Below are positions 6,798 to 8,471 of a DNA stretch of 8,471 nt, in pieces. The stretch's first letter is position 1. Every line of letters begins with the position of its first letter. The translations under genes and the position numbers were made by a program. The DNA comes from an uncultured Verrucomicrobiota bacterium (lineage in GTDB: Bacteria > Verrucomicrobiota > Kiritimatiellia > RFP12 > UBA1067), in assembly GCA_946631535.1 (NCBI GenBank), contig CAMPAF010000123.1, positions 1 to 8,471 of the forward strand, written 5' to 3'. Below the pieces are notes generated by a model. That model worked only from the letters and a program-made list of their open reading frames with translations, made no database searches and had not been told where the DNA came from.

Positions 6798-7597
6798 TGC
6801 AGGAGTTTGTGGTAGACCTCGCGGGAGTGCGCGACGCCGAGGCGATGCACGATGCGCTGGCGGCGCGGCTGCCGCTGCCGCCGTACTACGGGCGCAACCT
6901 GGACGCGCTCTACGACGTGCTGACGGAGTTCGGCAACGGCTGGCGGATCGTCTTCCGCAACGCAGGCCCGGTGGCGGACGGCCTTCGGGACGTCTGCCGC
7001 GGCGCGATGGAAGAGACTGATGGCCTTGAGGTATTTTTCGAAAACGAAAAGAGAAAGGATGAAACTATGGACAACGAAGTGCTGAAGGCGCTGCGCGAGC
7101 GACGGAGCGTGCGGGTGTACAGGCCCGAGCAGATCACGGACGAGGAGCTGAAGGCCGTGCTGGAGGCCGGTACCTATGCGCCCACGGGCATGGGATGGCA
7201 GGACCCGTGGATCGTGGCGGTGCAGGATCCTGCAATTGTGGCGCAGCTTGTGCGCATGAACGCGAAGGTGATGGGGACGACGAGCAATCCCTACTACGGC
7301 GCGCCGACGATCGTGTTGGTGTTCGCGTCGCCTACCGACAAGGTGTCGTTCAGCATTTGCGACGGAACGCTCGTTCTGGGCAACATGATGGTCGCGGCGT
7401 ATTCGATCGGCCTCGGTTCGTGCTGGATCAACCGCGAGCGCGAGATGTTCGAGACGGACGAGGGCAAGGAGCTGATGAGGAAGTTCGGCCTGCCGGACGG
7501 CTTGATCGGCATCGGCTCGATCGCCCTTGGATATCCGGCCGTGCCGCTCGACCCGGCCAAGCCGCGCAAGCCTGACTACTATCGCATCGTCAAGTAG
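6797..7597 (+). CDS. Barstar-family inhibitor in frame with an FMN nitroreductase (266-residue fusion as read)
   Basis: From ATG 6797 the frame stays open through two complete domains. Residues 1-82 are a barstar: a beta-strand start (QEFVVDL), then LPLPPYYGRNLDALYDVL at 25-42. Y30, D36, Y39 and D40 correspond to barstar Y29, D35, W38 and D39, the residues that plug the barnase active site. The last strand, GLEVFFE, is at 76-82. Residues 83-90 (NEKRKDET) are a charged tail in unusually AT-rich DNA. Residue 91 is the natural Met of a nitroreductase that fills 91-266. Barstar is normally a separate protein of about 90 residues, so the domain boundary is exact but its stop codon is absent. The start overlaps the toxin stop by one base. 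The product should be cytoplasmic and protect against unexported ribonuclease. Either the fusion is real or a single-base error hides a stop: TGA at 7060 lies one frame away. Confidence 0.82.
   Translation: MQEFVVDLAGVRDAEAMHDALAARLPLPPYYGRNLDALYDVLTEFGNGWRIVFRNAGPVADGLRDVCRGAMEETDGLEVFFENEKRKDETMDNEVLKALRERRSVRVYRPEQITDEELKAVLEAGTYAPTGMGWQDPWIVAVQDPAIVAQLVRMNAKVMGTTSNPYYGAPTIVLVFASPTDKVSFSICDGTLVLGNMMVAAYSIGLGSCWINREREMFETDEGKELMRKFGLPDGLIGIGSIALGYPAVPLDPAKPRKPDYYRIVK
7054..7059 (+). promoter_or_regulatory. Internal ribosome binding site for the nitroreductase
   Basis: AAAGGA lies seven bases before the in-frame ATG at 7067, in a locally A-rich stretch that contrasts with the GC-rich surroundings. 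This is good Shine-Dalgarno spacing. It suggests the nitroreductase can be started independently inside the barstar-nitroreductase frame. Confidence 0.65.
7067..7597 (+). CDS. Small nitroreductase-family FMN enzyme (internal start of the fused frame)
   Basis: This is a 176-residue protein, a normal full length for a small nitroreductase. Counting from its own Met, RRSVRVY at 12-18 is the FMN-phosphate binding start. The A-P-T-G-x-G-x-Q-x-P-W loop follows in the first third, then the GLGSCWI and GYP motifs usual for the family. Such enzymes use NAD(P)H and FMN to reduce nitro compounds, quinones or related substrates; the natural substrate here is unknown. The start at 7067 is supported by AAAGGA seven bases upstream and by homology beginning at once (MDNEVLKALRERRS). 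The same frame is also entered from barstar without a stop, so this entry describes the likely second, free form of the protein. The gene ends with TAG and is followed by a new promoter. Confidence 0.85.
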   Translation: MDNEVLKALRERRSVRVYRPEQITDEELKAVLEAGTYAPTGMGWQDPWIVAVQDPAIVAQLVRMNAKVMGTTSNPYYGAPTIVLVFASPTDKVSFSICDGTLVLGNMMVAAYSIGLGSCWINREREMFETDEGKELMRKFGLPDGLIGIGSIALGYPAVPLDPAKPRKPDYYRIVK

Positions 7598-7640
7598 CGT
7601 GGATGCCTCCGGCGCCGAAGTAGACCAGCGGGCGGGGGTG

Positions 7641-7649
7641 TGGTATACT
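7641..7649 (+). promoter_or_regulatory. Extended -10 promoter of the aminotransferase gene, probably leaderless
   Basis: TGGTATACT is an extended -10. TAGACC at 7621-7626 is a four-of-six match to the -35 consensus with a 17-base spacer. Transcription would begin at about 7655-7657, immediately at the ATG at 7658. There is no Shine-Dalgarno between the box and the ATG. Confidence 0.6.
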
Positions 7650-7657
7650 ATGCGCCC

Positions 7658-8471
7658 ATGAACGCATTGGCAGAACAGCTGAACGCGACGCTGGGGCCCG
7701 TGGCGGACATGTTGTCCCCGGTCGGGCGTCGTATCTATTTCCCCTACGGCGGGATCCTCGGTCAGGGCGCCGAGGCCAAGACCTGCGACATCAACGCGAC
7801 GATCGGCATGGCTTTCGAGGAGGACGGCTCGCCGCTCGTGATGGATTGCTTCTCGGGCCAGACGAAGCTCGACCGCAAGGCGTTCCTCTACGCCGGCTCG
7901 TTCGGGCTCTTGCCGCTCCGCGAGCAGTGGCGCGCGATGCAGGTGAAGAAGAACCCCGGCCTGAAGGGCAAGGCGTTCTCGCTGCCGGTCGTCACCAACG
8001 CGCTCACGCACGGGCTGCGGATCGCCGCCGAGCTGTTCGCCGGGCCGGGCGACCAGGTGGTGGTGCCGGACCTCTACTGGGACAACTACTCGCTCGTCTT
8101 CGAGGAGTCGTGCGGCGCGAAGCTCGTCACGTTCAACACGTTCCGGAAGAGCGCGTTCGACGCGGCGGCGATGAAGGCCGCCCTGCTCGCGCCCGGCGAC
8201 AAGAAGCTCCTCATCCTCAACTTCCCCAACAACCCCACCGGCTACACGGCTACGCTCGACGACGCGAAAAAGATCGTCGCGGCCGTCAAGGCCGCCGCGA
8301 CGAGGGGCAAGAAGATCGTCGTCATCCTCGACGACGCGTACTTCGGGCTCGTCTACGAGCCGGGCGTGCACGGCGAATCGCTCTTCGCTGAGTTCAGCGA
8401 CCTGCACCGCAACGTCCTCGCCGTCAAGCTCGACGGCACCACGAAGGAGGACTACGTGTGGGGCATGCGCG
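7658..8471 (+). CDS. Class I/II PLP-dependent aminotransferase, N-terminal part (3' end outside window)
   Basis: The frame runs off the right edge after 271 codons. Fold-type I motifs appear in order. NFPNNPTGY at 188-196 is the N-P-x-G loop whose Asn contacts the cofactor. D225-D-A-Y228 is the D-x-A-Y motif whose Asp binds the pyridine nitrogen. GTTKEDYVWGMR near 260-270 holds the likely Schiff-base lysine, K263. These enzymes move an amino group between an amino acid and a 2-oxo acid in the cytoplasm; the sequence does not reveal the substrate. The lysine context (T-T-K-E) differs from the common S-x-S-K. The ATG at 7658 is chosen because a promoter box abuts it. An in-frame GTG at 7640 after a G-rich stretch is an alternative start but would place coding sequence over the promoter box. 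Confidence 0.85.
   Translation, partial: MNALAEQLNATLGPVADMLSPVGRRIYFPYGGILGQGAEAKTCDINATIGMAFEEDGSPLVMDCFSGQTKLDRKAFLYAGSFGLLPLREQWRAMQVKKNPGLKGKAFSLPVVTNALTHGLRIAAELFAGPGDQVVVPDLYWDNYSLVFEESCGAKLVTFNTFRKSAFDAAAMKAALLAPGDKKLLILNFPNNPTGYTATLDDAKKIVAAVKAAATRGKKIVVILDDAYFGLVYEPGVHGESLFAEFSDLHRNVLAVKLDGTTKEDYVWGMR

Noticed and set aside
7035..7066. Programmed -1 frameshift at the T5/A-rich stretch to end barstar at the TGA at 7060
   Set aside because: In the barstar frame there is no proper X-XXY-YYZ slippery heptamer, and no strong downstream structure is evident. A plain fusion with an internal start, or a sequencing indel, is simpler.
7610..7617. CGGCGCCG palindrome after the nitroreductase as a terminator
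   Set aside because: There is no loop-forming spacer and no T run. An 8-bp GC palindrome is expected by chance in DNA of this composition.
7640..7657. GTG at 7640 as the aminotransferase start, after a G-rich stretch
   Set aside because: It is possible but less likely: it would put coding sequence over the TGGTATACTAT box, which recurs as a clear upstream promoter before the glycyl radical enzyme gene.
6770..8407. A 545-codon minus-strand frame across barstar, the nitroreductase and the aminotransferase
   Set aside because: It runs antisense to three well-supported protein families and crosses two gene boundaries, and its own translation shows no domain features.

Overview
The window is GC-rich throughout, and every gene in it reads on the plus strand. 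It has a Gram-negative, anaerobe-like gene set: a glycyl radical enzyme (oxygen-sensitive chemistry), a lipoprotein with a lipobox, a large secreted protein with FG-GAP/VCBS-type repeats joined to a glycosidase-like domain, and short extended -10 promoters. This would fit a gut or sediment member of the Verrucomicrobiota/Kiritimatiellota/Lentisphaerota group. That placement is an inference from style; no taxonomic marker is present.

Layout. (1) 3-422: the 3' end of a glycerophosphodiester phosphodiesterase-family gene. (2) 423-590: a gap with a hairpin, a possible extended -10 box, a second hairpin and a perfect 12-bp palindrome. (3) 591-4115: a 1174-residue exported protein with an N-terminal GHL10/'family 10 glycosylhydrolase-like' barrel and nine Asp-rich calcium-type propeller repeats. 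(4) 4116-4245: a gap with a hairpin and a clear extended -10 promoter. (5) 4246-7597: an apparent operon. It holds a divergent glycyl radical enzyme, a barnase-family ribonuclease lipoprotein, a barstar-family inhibitor, and a small FMN nitroreductase. The nitroreductase continues in the same reading frame as barstar, with no stop codon between them. (6) 7598-7657: a gap carrying the same 11-mer promoter core as the operon. (7) 7658 to the window end: the 5' two-thirds of a class I/II PLP aminotransferase that looks leaderless.

How the genes relate. The most distinctive part is the toxin-inhibitor pair inside a metabolic operon. The ribonuclease keeps every catalytic residue of barnase at matching spacing. 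The inhibitor keeps the barnase-binding Tyr/Asp/Asp residues and has a perfect Shine-Dalgarno sequence built into the end of the toxin gene. The barstar domain is exactly 90 codons long and then runs directly into the nitroreductase, which also has its own internal ribosome binding site. The cell may therefore make both a barstar-nitroreductase fusion and free nitroreductase. The glycyl radical enzyme upstream is not a canonical pyruvate formate-lyase: its active-site loop reads ACWEF rather than ACCVSP or GCVEP. Its substrate cannot be assigned, and its activating enzyme is not in the window.
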